Virus record (IMG/VR): IMGVR_UViG_3300035698_016634
Span: 1 to 21,279 of that record
DNA length: 21,279 bases
Source of the DNA: a virus
Direction: 5' to 3' (one strand)
Part shown: positions 14,161-21,165 of the stretch, one piece after another
Layout of the letters: each line of letters begins with the position of its first letter
Position numbering within the stretch: the stretch's first letter is position 1
Notes under the pieces: model-generated
What the model was told of the DNA's origin: nothing
Databases searched by the model: none
Seen by the model: only the letters and a program-made list of their open reading frames with translations
Position numbers and translations under genes: made by a program

Positions 14161-16209
14161 GAATATTTGAAGCTGCTTTTTTCGACCGTCTTTGACCGAT
14201 TCACCCATGCCGCGCTCTGTTATTTCTTCAATCAACATCTTTCGATATCTCGATGTTGTTTTGAAAAATTGATTCAATTTTGTCTGTGAGCATATTTGTT
14301 TGGGTTGTTTTTTAACGAAAGCGACCATTCGTTTGATATCGTCTTCTAATCGACGATCGGTTTCTTGCATGAATAGGTTGGGAAGGAATGCTTTCACTTC
14401 ATCAATGGCCTGCTTGGCGTGGTCAAAACCCCACCATATATTTTCACCAAGCAATTCAACATCAGTCGATTCAATCCCTTGAGTAAACAATGCGTCAATC
14501 ATTGCAAGTTTGATGATTCGTTCATTCATTCTTGCATAGATGATTTCCTCAAATTGATTTTGATTGTTGAATGCTTCCTTTTGAATAGGGCGCATTGCGT
14601 TTTGAGTGTCTTTAATTGCTTTCATTCCACAATCTGAAATATTCATGATTTCTGATTGATCTCTATTTTGACCGCCGAAATTGCCCCATAATTTCATCCA
14701 TTTTTTAATTTGAACGGGGATAGATTCTTGATTCATGAACCCATCTTGGACTCCTTTATATTGCTCATCGATATAAAACATCATTCGAGAACCAAGCCCT
14801 GATAGGAATGTTTCCGAATCGATGTTATTTTGAAGCGCTTCGGGAGTAAGTGCCGCGATCATATTGACACAAATATTTGCGCTCTTTCCATAGACGATCA
14901 TGGTTGTGGGATTCTTTGGATCACTAATCATTGTGCCTGAGTAATGTTGACCGCTCGTTGTATAAAGTTCATTGTAGACATCAGCCACACCAGCAGAATT
15001 TCCTGCTTTGTTTTTTCCAGCGCGCAAGATTTGTCCGAATTCATCGAGTCGATCCAATCTGCAATTTTGTTTGGTGAGTGTTGCAGTGACTGTTTTTGTT
15101 GACGCGAGTCGCCCCAACCCAATACGATGTTCAACCATAGCTCCGCGCATGAGCAATTCGGGAAACTTGAGTGGAAAATCTTTGCCACTTCCAGACCTGC
15201 CGACGATGCACAAATAAAGATTAGGAACGAAGCCGCAGCATTTGTAGCTATTGCCCAATGCGATTGCACCCGTTGCAAGTGTTGACGCGATCGAGAATCT
15301 TGATCGTGCAATGGGTGAGTTTGAATAAACATATTTGAAGATTTCTTGACCGATGCCTTGGAAGTGGTTAAAAGCATTTCTTGAGGGTTGTTCTTCAATA
15401 ACCTTCTTAGTTTCCTTTGCGTTGACTGTGATTGAAACACTTTTGGAGAGTCGATAAGGCTCTCCACTTTTTTCCAAACTCTTCATATGTGATTTAATAA
15501 ATTTAGATGTTGTGTCTTTGTGTCCACGATGTCGTTCGGTTGTGTCGTCAAACCATGATGGTTTGTGGTGCTCGTCGTCGTATTCAATGAGCTCTTTTTC
15601 AATGATATCTAAGTCAGTGCCGTCGCGAAGTTTTGCGTAACACATTCGAGAAAGTTGGTTTTGCCTTCCCCCCCCCCCTGCTTTGTTTGTTGGATCTGCT
15701 TTGATTGCAGCGCGTTCTGCTTTTCGTTCTGCGGTTTCGCATCGACGAATGAAATCCTCTGGAATGTTTTCGAGCTCATCCAAGCCAGACAATAAATCGA
15801 GATCTGTTATCCATATATAAGGTTTCTTTGTGTCGGGGTGAATCGATGGGGGAAGCACTGCACTTTTCCCAGTTGAGAGAAGCTCGATTTTAATGTGTCT
15901 GAATGAAACGTTTTCCTCACCGTTGAATTTGAAAAAACGAACGCTTCCTTTTTGACCGCGTCGCATGACAGGCGACAATGGGATTTCGATAGTGGGTGAA
16001 TCTGTGTCGACGTCAATGGCAATGACGCGAGATCTTTTCCCTGTGAGCAGAGCAATATCTGCGTCGGGGTAGCGACCGCAAAGTCTTTCGACGTAGTCTT
16101 CTGGGTAGTCACGTTCGTTCCAATCGACGAGCATTGGGTCTTTTCCATTCGTCGGCGTGCAAATTAAATCTAATTCAAAATACTTTTGAGCCCATTGCGC
16201 GTAGCACAT
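14158..16209 (-). CDS. Primase-polymerase / helicase-like ATPase fusion, 683 aa
   Basis: The N-terminal domain is a Prim-Pol fold. It has the metal-binding pair IDVD at residues 65-68, a PPSIH motif (S122-x-H124) and a downstream YIW strand, as in the PF09250 primase/polymerase domain. After a linker containing GGGG (178-181), the C-terminal half is a P-loop ATPase of the DUF3987 type: Walker A GRSGSGKD at 337-344 (Asp in place of the usual Thr/Ser), an RLDEFGQIL Walker B-like segment with Asp389-Glu390, and a sensor-like region near 448-460. Such fusions prime and unwind DNA in plasmids and phages. The start ATG at 16209 has AGGGGGA upstream. The linker is encoded by an 11-G run, a mutable site. 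It is divergent from the recombination operon. Confidence 0.85.
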   Translation of the reverse strand: MCYAQWAQKYFELDLICTPTNGKDPMLVDWNERDYPEDYVERLCGRYPDADIALLTGKRSRVIAIDVDTDSPTIEIPLSPVMRRGQKGSVRFFKFNGEENVSFRHIKIELLSTGKSAVLPPSIHPDTKKPYIWITDLDLLSGLDELENIPEDFIRRCETAERKAERAAIKADPTNKAGGGGRQNQLSRMCYAKLRDGTDLDIIEKELIEYDDEHHKPSWFDDTTERHRGHKDTTSKFIKSHMKSLEKSGEPYRLSKSVSITVNAKETKKVIEEQPSRNAFNHFQGIGQEIFKYVYSNSPIARSRFSIASTLATGAIALGNSYKCCGFVPNLYLCIVGRSGSGKDFPLKFPELLMRGAMVEHRIGLGRLASTKTVTATLTKQNCRLDRLDEFGQILRAGKNKAGNSAGVADVYNELYTTSGQHYSGTMISDPKNPTTMIVYGKSANICVNMIAALTPEALQNNIDSETFLSGLGSRMMFYIDEQYKGVQDGFMNQESIPVQIKKWMKLWGNFGGQNRDQSEIMNISDCGMKAIKDTQNAMRPIQKEAFNNQNQFEEIIYARMNERIIKLAMIDALFTQGIESTDVELLGENIWWGFDHAKQAIDEVKAFLPNLFMQETDRRLEDDIKRMVAFVKKQPKQICSQTKLNQFFKTTSRYRKMLIEEITERGMGESVKDGRKKQLQIF
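15668..15678 (-). repeat. G11 homopolymer inside the primase-helicase gene
   Basis: The coding strand has eleven consecutive G (C on the plus strand), encoding GGGG at residues 178-181 between the primase and ATPase domains. The full reading frame is kept only at lengths of 8, 11 or 14. A shift of one or two would separate the two domains. Confidence 0.9.
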
Positions 16210-16291
16210 TTTATGAAGAGTCCCCCTCGTTGACCGCTCAAAGATATTGGGTTAATTCTTTTGACAAGTCAACGGGCCAAAGGAGAAAACG
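16210..16291. promoter_or_regulatory. Divergent promoter region, primase versus recombination operon
   Basis: Eighty-two bp separate the two divergent starts. TTGAC occurs at 16230 and 16261 and its complement GTCAA at 16268, giving a TTGAC-AA-GTCAA dyad (16261-16272) and a wider GTTGAC/GTCAAC pair (16229-16234, 16268-16273). TTGACC at 16230 followed by 17 bp and TAATTC could be a plus-strand promoter with a poor -10. TTGACT on the minus strand (16267-16272), 17 bp before CAATAT, is a better minus-strand candidate. AGGAG six bases before ATG 16292 is a clear ribosome site. Confidence 0.45.
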
Positions 16292-17086
16292 ATGTTTACA
16301 AGCGTCAATCAAATCATAGATAAAACCATTTCGATTCTTTTGTGTGGGAAGTCTGGGTCGGGAAAAACGTCGATCGTAAAAACCATTCCAGGCGAAGCGA
16401 AAAGAATTCTTTTAATCAACGCAGAAAACGGTCTACGGTCAATCGCAGACAGTGAAGTGATTGTCTTTGATCTCACTAAAGAAAAGAGCGGCGAGAAAGT
16501 TGTTCCAACGAATCGAATCGATCGATGGAAAAAGTTCCATGCGTTGATTTTAGATCTGACATTCAACGATAAATACAAAAAAGCTTTCGACTGGATCGTG
16601 ATTGATTCACTGACTGAGGTCGCGCAGAATCTCGTCGAATCATTGAAACACAAGTATCCTGATAAGAAAGACAGTTTCTCTTTGTGGGGCGAATACGATG
16701 AGCAAATGAGCAAACTTGTTCGCAGCTTGCGCGACATCGGAAGTTACAACGTTCTATTCATCACGCTTGATCGAGTCGACAAAGACGATGAGGGTGTGCG
16801 ACACGTTGGCATTGAAGTGCCAGGGTCGGCAATGAAAAGAAAATTGCCTGCGTTCGTCGATGAATACTTTTACTACATGAAAGAGATCGACGTTGAAGGG
16901 AATGAAAAACGTGCGTTGCTCACTCAGAATTATAAATTCATTGGTGCAAAAGATCGCAGCGGCAAGTTAGATAAATTTGAACGTCCTGACATTGGGGCGA
17001 TCATGGAAAAAATAAACGCGAAAGCAAAAACAGAAAAGGAAAAACCAAAGAATGAAACTAGGCAAACAAATACAGGAAGCAAGTAA
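16292..17086 (+). CDS. Sak4-like recombination ATPase (AAA_24/RecA-like), 264 aa
   Basis: This is a single RecA-fold ATPase domain of the phage AAA_24/Sak4 type. Walker A is GKSGSGKT (19-26), LLINAENGLRSI lies at 40-51 and Walker B is WIVIDSLTEV (101-110) with Asp105. A further strand YNVLFITL and the conserved VPGSAMKRKLPAFVDEYFYY region follow. Sak4 proteins pair and anneal single strands during phage recombination, acting with a single-strand binding protein. That fits the next gene, whose start overlaps this one by 35 bp. The charged C-terminal tail is Lys/Asn/Thr-rich. AAGGAG upstream of ATG 16292 gives strong initiation. It is the first gene of the plus-strand operon. Confidence 0.8.
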   Translation: MFTSVNQIIDKTISILLCGKSGSGKTSIVKTIPGEAKRILLINAENGLRSIADSEVIVFDLTKEKSGEKVVPTNRIDRWKKFHALILDLTFNDKYKKAFDWIVIDSLTEVAQNLVESLKHKYPDKKDSFSLWGEYDEQMSKLVRSLRDIGSYNVLFITLDRVDKDDEGVRHVGIEVPGSAMKRKLPAFVDEYFYYMKEIDVEGNEKRALLTQNYKFIGAKDRSGKLDKFERPDIGAIMEKINAKAKTEKEKPKNETRQTNTGSK

Positions 17087-17471
17087 CTCAACGGGTGGGT
17101 TCGTGATTGACCCTGGCGAATACGACGTGGTCTGTGATGCTGCGGAAGTATGTGTTACGAAAAAAGGCAACGGGAAATACGTCAAGGTCGTGCTCGTGTT
17201 GACTGGGAAAGATCATGAGGGATTTAAAGTCTTTCAAAACTTCACGCTTGAAAACCCAAGTGAAAAAGCGGTCGCAATTGGCATGAGTCAGTTGAAAAAC
17301 TTTCTCATTGCAAGCGGAACAAGTGAAGAGAACGTCGGCGAGGTTGATGTGCCGAGTGAATTAGTGAGTCGAAAGTGCGTCGCAGACTTAGCAATTGAGG
17401 TCAATGAAGACTATGGCGATCGTATGAGGGTGAAGAAATTTCTCCCGTCACCAGAAGACATTCCATTCTGA
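17052..17471 (+). CDS. DUF669-like single-strand DNA-binding protein, 139 aa
   Basis: This is a beta-rich OB-like protein with a GGFVIDPGEYDVVCDAAEV opening, then GNGKYVKVVLVLTG, a FKVFQNFTLENPSEKAVAIG segment and a MRVKKFLPSPEDIPF end. The acidic tail closing with DIPF is the classic C-terminal tip of bacterial SSB proteins, used to recruit partner enzymes. The central pattern is that of DUF669 phage proteins, which commonly lie beside Sak4-like ATPases and are thought to serve as their SSB. It starts inside the ATPase gene and ends immediately before the repeat element, so the first 17-bp repeat begins at its stop codon. Confidence 0.8.
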   Translation: MKLGKQIQEASNSTGGFVIDPGEYDVVCDAAEVCVTKKGNGKYVKVVLVLTGKDHEGFKVFQNFTLENPSEKAVAIGMSQLKNFLIASGTSEENVGEVDVPSELVSRKCVADLAIEVNEDYGDRMRVKKFLPSPEDIPF

Positions 17472-17487
17472 ATTAAATAACAATTTG
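17471..17487 (+). repeat. 17-bp direct repeat, copy 1
   Basis: AATTAAATAACAATTTG begins at the last base of the SSB stop codon and is repeated exactly at 17575-17591. The two copies bracket a structured stretch. Confidence 0.85.
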
Positions 17488-17567
17488 GGGTTTGCCCGAA
17501 AGGGACTAAGGCTTGCGAGTGGTGTGTGACAAGCCATTTCCGTGTAGACTCACACCAATGCCCCGAA
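17484..17567 (+). other. Folded intergenic element with a predicted pseudoknot
   Basis: An outer helix pairs TTTGGGG (17484-17490) with CCCCGAA (17561-17567). Inside lies a CCC-GAAA-GGG tetraloop hairpin (17495-17504). Next is a GGCTTG/CAAGCC helix (17510-17515, 17530-17535) whose loop contains GGTGTG (17521-17526), complementary to CACACC at 17551-17556, which would make an H-type pseudoknot. It could be a riboswitch-like leader of the helicase gene, a small RNA or part of an origin. No known class is recognised. Confidence 0.4.
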
Positions 17568-17574
17568 GCTTTAA

Positions 17575-17591
17575 AATTAAATAACAATTTG
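17575..17591 (+). repeat. 17-bp direct repeat, copy 2
   Basis: This is an exact copy of 17471-17487, placed 104 bp downstream, start to start. It runs straight into the long hairpin that begins at its final G (17591). Confidence 0.85.
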
Positions 17592-17649
17592 CTGCGCGCG
17601 TATTAGTATGTGAACTTCCTTGTTACCGTATGTGATGTGCGCACGCAGC
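17591..17649 (+). other. Long hairpin with two 8-bp repeats in its loop
   Basis: GCTGCG (17591-17596) pairs with CGCAGC (17644-17649). After a C-A mismatch, GCG/CGC and two to three weaker pairs continue the stem. The loop contains GTATGTGA twice (17606-17613, 17628-17635), 22 bp apart. It precedes the helicase gene by about 60 bp. An operator or origin element is more likely than a terminator, since no U-run follows directly. Confidence 0.5.
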
Positions 17650-17708
17650 AATCTTTTATCCACTCTTTGAGTGACGTCGTTTAGAAAACGAAAAACAGAA
17701 AGAAGAAA

Positions 17709-19196
17709 ATGAAACTTAGAAACTATCAAAGCAAGTGCGTCGACGACGTATGGAAAACACTATTCAACAAAAACGAATGCAACGTATGGATGCCGACCGC
17801 AGCAGGCAAAACAGTTATTTTCTCAGCACTCATTCGCAAAGCGCTTGACGGTGCGAAAGCACACAATCAAGAATTCAAAACATTAATCATTGTTCCTAAG
17901 ATTAATCTCGTTGAACAAACCATTGCTAAAATATATGAGCACTGTGCGATCGATGGCGCTATTTATTGTGCGTCGTTGAATCAAAAGTCGATGAAAAAAA
18001 ACGTGATCGTCGGCACGAAACAAAGTCTCTGCAAAGTCAAAGAAGAGGATTTACCGAAAGTGAATCTCGTCATTGCTGATGAATGGCACAACTATGCAAA
18101 CAGCGGCGAGTATGGCGTGATGCTTGAACGATTGCACGATGCAAACCCTAAACTAAAAGTTGTGAATTTTACTGCCACACCATACGGAAGTCAGAACGAA
18201 TTGATATTCGAGCCCGACGTGCATGAGGAGCTCTCTCATTTAGTCGCGCAGCGTTGGCTTGTTCCGCCTGTCTTTAAGAGCTCGCCTGAGAGTTTCGACA
18301 CGAGTCATTTGAAACTTGTGAACGGTGATTTCAAGATAAAAGATCTTGAACGATTGTCTTTGCAGGACGTGCAAAAGTCGCGCAAGCAAGTCAGGGACGG
18401 GCTTTCGAGATTGAGTGATCGTGCGCATGTGTGCTGGACATGCACTTGTATTGAGCACGCACGCGTGATCTATGAGATATTGACGAAAGATTGCGCGCAG
18501 ACAGCGAGTATTGTGCATTCTCAAATGAACATGAAAGAGCGCATGGTCCACACCAAATCATTCGAAAAGGGGTGGTCAAAGCATTTGGTGAGTGTGTTGA
18601 TTGTTAGCGAGGGGTGGGACTTTCCGGCGCTTGATGCGATCGTAAACCTTCGCCCCACCAGGAGCTTGAAACTATACATGCAGCTCGTGGGTCGTGGTTT
18701 GAGGTTGTTTGAAGGCAAAAAGAATTGCTTGTTCATTGACTACGGCGGCACTGCGAAAGAATTAGGGCATCCATACAACCCTGAGATCAATCATGACCCT
18801 GAGAGAAAGTATGTGAACGAGAACCCTGGCAAGGTATGTCCGTCGTGCGCGGAGATTGTCTTTGGAAGGATATTCTTTTGCCCGTCGTGCAAGTATGAAT
18901 TCACGAAAGAAGAACGTGAGTTTACGAGCGTGAAAAAGCTGTCTGCGAAAGCTGATGCGAACGGTGCGACGGTGAAGAGGTTGAACGTATTGAGTCATGA
19001 CTTTGTTTTGCACTATAGAACGCGCACAGGGCGCAAAGGGCTTGCTATTTTCTGCATCACGATTGAGGGAAAGAAGATGTTTTATTGTGACTCGCAGAGC
19101 GTAAAGCTTCAATATTACTATGGGTTGATAACCTCAGGCTGGGTGCCAAAGGTTGTCGAGGCGAATCAAAAGTTTATCACTGCTTTTGTTGACTAG
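17709..19196 (+). CDS. SF2 DNA helicase, RadD/UvsW-like, 495 aa
   Basis: All main SF2 motifs are visible: Q-motif-like RNYQ at 4-7, Walker A TAAGKT at 30-35, motif Ia VPKINLVEQ (62-70), motif II DEWH at 124-127 (in place of DEAH/DECH), motif III TATP at 155-158, motif V SEGWDFP at 300-306 and motif VI QLVGRGLR at 325-332. A CPSC-x10-CPSC zinc ribbon (C377, C380, C391, C394) follows the second RecA domain, as in bacterial RadD, which works with SSB. The SSB-like gene lies just upstream. A ~100-residue C-terminal domain of unknown fold completes it. Likely roles are branch migration, fork restart or annealing control. The start has only a weak GAAGA-type ribosome site. Confidence 0.88.
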   Translation: MKLRNYQSKCVDDVWKTLFNKNECNVWMPTAAGKTVIFSALIRKALDGAKAHNQEFKTLIIVPKINLVEQTIAKIYEHCAIDGAIYCASLNQKSMKKNVIVGTKQSLCKVKEEDLPKVNLVIADEWHNYANSGEYGVMLERLHDANPKLKVVNFTATPYGSQNELIFEPDVHEELSHLVAQRWLVPPVFKSSPESFDTSHLKLVNGDFKIKDLERLSLQDVQKSRKQVRDGLSRLSDRAHVCWTCTCIEHARVIYEILTKDCAQTASIVHSQMNMKERMVHTKSFEKGWSKHLVSVLIVSEGWDFPALDAIVNLRPTRSLKLYMQLVGRGLRLFEGKKNCLFIDYGGTAKELGHPYNPEINHDPERKYVNENPGKVCPSCAEIVFGRIFFCPSCKYEFTKEEREFTSVKKLSAKADANGATVKRLNVLSHDFVLHYRTRTGRKGLAIFCITIEGKKMFYCDSQSVKLQYYYGLITSGWVPKVVEANQKFITAFVD

Positions 19197-19200
19197 AGAG

Positions 19201-19226
19201 ATTTCATTTTGTAAACAAATTGTAAT
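19201..19226. promoter_or_regulatory. Dyad operator candidate upstream of the ribbon-helix-helix gene
   Basis: The 26 bp from 19201 to 19226 are symmetric about 19213.5, with 10 of 13 positions matching, and contain TTTGT-AA-ACAAA at the core. The site abuts the ATG at 19227, where a Shine-Dalgarno site would normally lie. This placement suits autorepression by the ribbon-helix-helix product. Confidence 0.5.
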
Positions 19227-19385
19227 ATGAAATTAGAACGTAATACATTCACTTCAAAAGAAACGCCTGTGTTGAAGACATTCAGGCTTGAGAAAAAGGT
19301 GTTGAAGAAACTGCACATCATTGCAAAGAAAGAGAACAAGACGTTGAGCCTTTTAATGCGTCAGTTGATTGAAAAAAGTTTGTAA
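19227..19385 (+). CDS. Small ribbon-helix-helix DNA-binding protein, 52 aa
   Basis: This is a short basic protein, MKLERNTFTSKETPVLKTFR at its start. A beta strand with alternating residues (LKTFRLEKKV) leads into helix 1 (KKLHIIAKKEN), a KTLS turn and helix 2 (LLMRQLIEKS), the Arc/MetJ/CopG ribbon-helix-helix pattern. Such proteins bind DNA as dimers and often repress their own promoter, and a dyad sits at this gene's 5' end. It is followed at once by a terminator-like inverted repeat, suggesting a short regulatory transcript. No standard ribosome binding site is seen, so translation may be weak, leaderless or coupled to the helicase gene (30-bp gap). Confidence 0.7.
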   Translation: MKLERNTFTSKETPVLKTFRLEKKVLKKLHIIAKKENKTLSLLMRQLIEKSL

Positions 19386-19389
19386 TAAT

Positions 19390-19458
19390 TTTGGGCGAGT
19401 TTTCCTAACTTGTTTGTGAATCTTTAATTTGTACGCAGCTCGCCCAAATCTTTTTTAG
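19390..19458 (+). terminator. Terminator-like inverted repeat with a long loop
   Basis: TTTGGGCGAG (19390-19399) and CTCGCCCAAA (19439-19448) form a perfect 10-bp stem, extendable by two pairs, and TCTTTTTTAG follows. The U-rich tail and position five bases after the regulator stop suit rho-independent termination, but the loop of about 39 bases is unusually long and could hold a regulatory site. Confidence 0.6.
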
Positions 19459-19470
19459 CAAAGGGGGCGT

Positions 19471-19608
19471 ATGATTTATTTAGGGTTGGCCGCGGTGAGC
19501 GTGCTCATTGTATTAGTTAGTTACTGGAGTGTGAGCTTGTGGCTTGCGATAAAAGAAGACGATGCGTTTTCGCATACATTCAAAGAAGAAAACGAAAAGG
19601 AAGTATAG
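19471..19608 (+). CDS. Single-pass membrane peptide, 45 aa
   Basis: Residues 1-27 form a clear hydrophobic helix (YLGLAAVSVLIVLVSYWSVS, then LWLAI). A charged cytoplasmic-type tail (KEDDAFSHTFKEENEKEV) follows. A strong AGGGGG lies three bases before the ATG at 19471, within the sequence immediately after the terminator. The stop is three bases before the next gene. Such peptides in phage early regions are often holin-like, superinfection-exclusion or membrane-anchoring proteins, but I cannot assign this one. It is too short for common gene finders and could be missed. Confidence 0.6.
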   Translation: MIYLGLAAVSVLIVLVSYWSVSLWLAIKEDDAFSHTFKEENEKEV

Positions 19609-19611
19609 AAA

Positions 19612-19977
19612 ATGAATACAAAAGAAATAAAGATTTTAAAACAAAAGATAAACGTTGTTGAACAAACTGTGGGTGATAGAAACGTGCGTGAGAAAATCAT
19701 TCGTGATTTATTCGCTGGTGTTGGAAGCACACCCGTAGCTTCACAAGTGTGCGCAGTCGGCACTCGCATAAGAGCTAATGCATGTGAATTGCAAAAGATA
19801 GTTGGAAGCAAAGAATACTCGACAGTGACATTCAGTATTTCAAAAAAGCAAAGAGATGAGCTTGTAAAGCGTGCGAAAATTGCTGATGAAAGCCTAAACC
19901 TTTTTCTCACTGGTTTACTGCAGCCTACTATTTATGTATTGGTTGGACAAGGTGTCTATGAATCTGACGAAGCGTGA
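19612..19977 (+). CDS. Unknown protein with a ribbon-helix-helix-like C-terminus, 121 aa
   Basis: No named family is recognised. The N-terminal ~65 residues are helical and charged and include VCAVGTRIRANACELQKIVG. Residues ~70-105 read TVTFSISKKQRDELVKRAKI followed by ADESLNLFLTGLL, which has the strand-helix-turn-helix spacing of a ribbon-helix-helix unit, here after a longer N-terminal domain. A DNA-binding regulator or antitoxin-like protein is plausible. GGAAG lies about ten bases before ATG. Its stop is three bases before the TTG start of the next gene, so the three genes 19471-21132 look like one operon. Confidence 0.6.
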   Translation: MNTKEIKILKQKINVVEQTVGDRNVREKIIRDLFAGVGSTPVASQVCAVGTRIRANACELQKIVGSKEYSTVTFSISKKQRDELVKRAKIADESLNLFLTGLLQPTIYVLVGQGVYESDEA

Positions 19978-19980
19978 GGA

Positions 19981-21132
19981 TTGAAACCAGACGCAGCAGT
20001 AACAGAGGATCAATTTAAAAAAGTGATAATTCTTAGATGGATTGTTTTCCCGATCGGGGTTGTTCTTGATTTCGTGTGCGCGTATTTAATTTATCCGTTG
20101 TTCTATATCCTCTATTGGAAATGGCGCGTTCAACCGAAACTCACACGCAACATCGGTTACCCTCAATATGTTGAGCCGGACGAAAAATACGATGAATATA
20201 GAATAGATCAAGAAGGTCATGGCGCAATGATGTTGATCGCACCAGCAATCGTTAATGAGGAGATGTGCAGCAGGACAATTTTATCGGCAATAATGAGCGA
20301 CGGGTATATTTTAAAATACTATGCAGATGGCGATAAAAAAGAAAACACACTTTCAAAGGACGCCATTTGCTATTCGGGTTATTACCTTGCCAACAATCTA
20401 TACTCAAGCTTTCCAGAGGATTGCTGTCAGACTTGTGAATTCAAAAAAGCAGAAAAAATGTTTTGGAAAAACCTGGGCTTTCCGGCAAGGGATAGCGGAT
20501 ATGTCAGCGCTCGCCAAAACATCTTTGGCTTTAACTTTTACAAAGACGGTGGCGCATACTTGGGCGCACCTTGTTTTGGCCAGGAGTTCTGGGTCAAGTT
20601 GCAAGTCCTGAGTTTGTTTTTCAAAGAGCTCGGCGGTTCGCATCGCAAAGCATTGTATTGGTTTTTCTATTACGTCGGCGGCGGGCCCGTTTATTCACGA
20701 ATTCCTTTCATGTCGATTGATGAAAAGAAATGGTATTACTCAAATACCGTCACCATGTATGCGCTGGCTTCAATTCGCGAAGCAATGGGAAATAAAGAAT
20801 ACATTTCCCGTCCCATGAAATGGCTTGCAAAGAATCAAGCGTTTTTAAACCCCTGGCTTGATTGTGAAATTGGCATTGATCCTCCATTCGAATACACCAC
20901 ATCAAGAATGGTTCAGAAGACCACAATGGTTTTTAGCGTCGATCCTGAAGTAGAAGATGTGACTACGACTGAGGTTGTGGATGAGCAAGGATTTCTCACG
21001 GGCGCAATAAACCGCTTTTGCAAAGGACGATTTGATTTGGAAAATAAAACTGGCAAAAATGAAATGCTCTCGAATGTTGAGGGGAAAATGTGCGCTCCCA
21101 GAGCGAAGCAAGTTAGGGAGAAATATTTATGA
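19981..21132 (+). CDS. Membrane-anchored protein of unknown function, 383 aa
   Basis: The N-terminus has a strong hydrophobic stretch at about residues 14-45 (VIILRWIVFPIGVVLDFVCA continuing into an aromatic YPLFYIL segment), long enough for one tilted or two membrane helices. A large domain of ~330 residues follows, with many aromatic residues and several Cys (CYS near 122, CCQTC near 146). LSKDAICYSGYYLANNLYSS and ALYWFFYYVGGG look like paired helices, but the fold is unknown to me. The start at TTG 19981 is close to GAGG and its exact position is uncertain. GTG at 20023 is an alternative that would remove 14 residues. Its stop overlaps ATG at 21129. Confidence 0.7.
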   Translation: MKPDAAVTEDQFKKVIILRWIVFPIGVVLDFVCAYLIYPLFYILYWKWRVQPKLTRNIGYPQYVEPDEKYDEYRIDQEGHGAMMLIAPAIVNEEMCSRTILSAIMSDGYILKYYADGDKKENTLSKDAICYSGYYLANNLYSSFPEDCCQTCEFKKAEKMFWKNLGFPARDSGYVSARQNIFGFNFYKDGGAYLGAPCFGQEFWVKLQVLSLFFKELGGSHRKALYWFFYYVGGGPVYSRIPFMSIDEKKWYYSNTVTMYALASIREAMGNKEYISRPMKWLAKNQAFLNPWLDCEIGIDPPFEYTTSRMVQKTTMVFSVDPEVEDVTTTEVVDEQGFLTGAINRFCKGRFDLENKTGKNEMLSNVEGKMCAPRAKQVREKYL

Positions 21133-21165
21133 GCGAAAGTATGATTCAAAGAAGGAGTCCGAAGG

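Noticed and set aside
14928-15467. 179-residue minus-strand frame inside the primase-helicase gene
   Set aside because: It overlaps the ATPase domain of the main gene in another frame and has low-complexity Ser/Gln composition; it is not the frame reached by a slip at the G11 tract in any way I could support.
17484-17567. Cyclic-di-GMP (GEMM) riboswitch
   Set aside because: The GAAAGGGAC stretch recalls the GEMM tetraloop region, but the required flanking conserved bases and the second arm are absent.
17484-17567. Hammerhead or other self-cleaving ribozyme
   Set aside because: GAAA is present only as a tetraloop; the CUGAUGA core of hammerheads and other ribozyme cores are not found.
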